Under the pieces are notes generated by a model. It ran no database searches and was not told where the DNA came from. It was given only the letters and a program-made list of their open reading frames with translations. From Candidatus Nanopelagicaceae bacterium (lineage in GTDB: Bacteria; Actinomycetota; Actinomycetes; Nanopelagicales; Nanopelagicaceae): a DNA stretch of 6,582 bases. Below, one piece after another: positions 6,182-6,582 of this stretch. Location of the stretch: positions 1 to 6,582 of the forward strand of contig CANLAY010000055.1 in assembly GCA_947488635.1 (NCBI GenBank). Reading direction: 5' to 3'. Position numbers and translations under genes: made by a program. Each line of letters opens with the position of its first letter. Within the stretch, counting starts at the first letter, position 1.

Positions 6182-6582
6182 TTATTCAGCAGCCGCTTCT
6201 GCAGCTGGAGTTTCAACAACAGCCGCTTCTGCAGCTGGAGTCTCTGCGACTACTTCTTCAACTGCTGGTCTCTCTACAACGGCTTCTTCAGGAGTTGCAA
6301 CAACAGTTTCTTCAACTGCTGCTACTTCTTCAACTGGGTTTGCCTTTCCAGCAAGCTTCTCTTGCGCCTTTTTCTTTAAAGTTGTGGCGCCTTCCTTTGG
6401 TTCATCCATTGCTTGCTTCATAGCGGCTTCGTAAGCAACGCTCTTAGCTGGCTTAGGTGCAGCAACGCGAAGTGTGCCTTCGGTGCCTGGAAGACCCTTG
6501 TGCTTCTGCCAATCGCCGGTCACCTTTAGAAGTGCTTCAACTGCAGCAGATGGCTGTGCGCCAACGCCTAACCAGTAAAGAG
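6182..6582 (-). CDS. rpsP: 30S ribosomal protein bS16 with Ala/Glu tail (5' end outside window)
   Basis: bS16 binds 16S rRNA in the lower body of the 30S subunit and aids its assembly. The frame is open from base 6582, and 132 residues are visible. They begin [20 protein letters not shown], then [12 protein letters not shown], the conserved C-terminal half of the bS16 core, so the N-terminal part (about 55 residues) lies outside. After the core comes a Lys-rich stretch ([12 protein letters not shown]), then a long low-complexity Ala/Glu/Val/Pro tail ending in decapeptide repeats. Full length would be roughly 185 residues against 82 in E. coli; extended tails are known in actinobacterial bS16. 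A GTG at 6523 could be mistaken for a start, but it falls inside the conserved ALLKVTGDW block and is an internal Val codon. The stop is TAA, and the KH gene follows after 2 nt. Confidence 0.96.
   Translation of the reverse strand, partial: LYWLGVGAQPSAAVEALLKVTGDWQKHKGLPGTEGTLRVAAPKPAKSVAYEAAMKQAMDEPKEGATTLKKKAQEKLAGKANPVEEVAAVEETVVATPEEAVVERPAVEEVVAETPAAEAAVVETPAAEAAAE
6185..6298 (-). repeat. Tandem 30-bp repeat encoding decapeptides in the bS16 tail
   Basis: The end of rpsP is built of 30-bp units encoding the decapeptides [20 protein letters not shown] and [10 protein letters not shown]. They are preceded by a shorter degenerate unit, ATPEEAVV. A 22-bp stretch is identical between 6190-6211 and 6220-6241, which indicates recent duplication by slippage or unequal exchange. 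The unit keeps the reading frame. The encoded tail is strongly acidic and probably disordered. Confidence 0.8.

Noticed and set aside
6185..6298. CRISPR-like or mobile-element repeat
   Set aside because: The repeats are contiguous, in frame and protein-coding, with no spacers or terminal inverted repeats.
6521..6523. GTG as an alternative start of a short 113-residue protein
   Set aside because: The frame stays open upstream and encodes the conserved bS16 residues [10 protein letters not shown], so this is an internal Val codon of rpsP.

Overview
The window is a compact housekeeping stretch of a bacterial chromosome, with every supported gene on the minus strand. It therefore reads from right (6582) to left (1). 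The bS16 protein with a long Ala/Glu tail, a KH-domain gene between rpsP and rimM, a soluble acyl-ACP desaturase, and the order miaB-miaA-dapF all point to an actinobacterium. G+C is only about 47-50% by eye from a few lines. Gaps are tiny or negative, which suggests a streamlined lineage such as the planktonic Nanopelagicales (acI) group. That assignment is inference; no rRNA gene is present to confirm it.

Region 1 (6582 to 4734) is the ribosome-maturation operon: rpsP (5' end outside the window), a KhpA-type KH gene, rimM and trmD. It couples a 30S protein, a small RNA-binding protein, a 16S/30S maturation factor and the tRNA m1G37 methyltransferase. Spacers are 2 and 22 nt, and rimM/trmD overlap by ATGA.

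Region 2 (4733 to 4675) is the largest gap, only 59 nt. It holds two perfect palindromes (10 and 12 bp), a TANNNT hexamer placed for leaderless transcription, and a weak hairpin plus T-run. It looks like the regulatory break between two transcription units.

Region 3 (4674 to 1) carries a soluble di-iron acyl-ACP desaturase, a stand-alone class II glutamine amidotransferase of unknown acceptor, miaB, miaA and dapF (3' end cut by the window edge). The amidotransferase, miaB and miaA are joined by 4-nt ATGA overlaps, so co-transcription and translational coupling are likely. MiaA and MiaB act in sequence on A37 of tRNA, while TrmD acts on G37 of other tRNAs. DapF makes meso-diaminopimelate for lysine and peptidoglycan.

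There is no stretch over 300 bases without a gene. I saw no RNA gene, mobile element, CRISPR array, phage gene or toxin/defence system. I do not see a convincing new biological system. The points most worth checking are the palindromes ahead of the desaturase, the orphan amidotransferase, a Glu in place of the expected catalytic Asp in TrmD, and the decapeptide-repeat tail of bS16.
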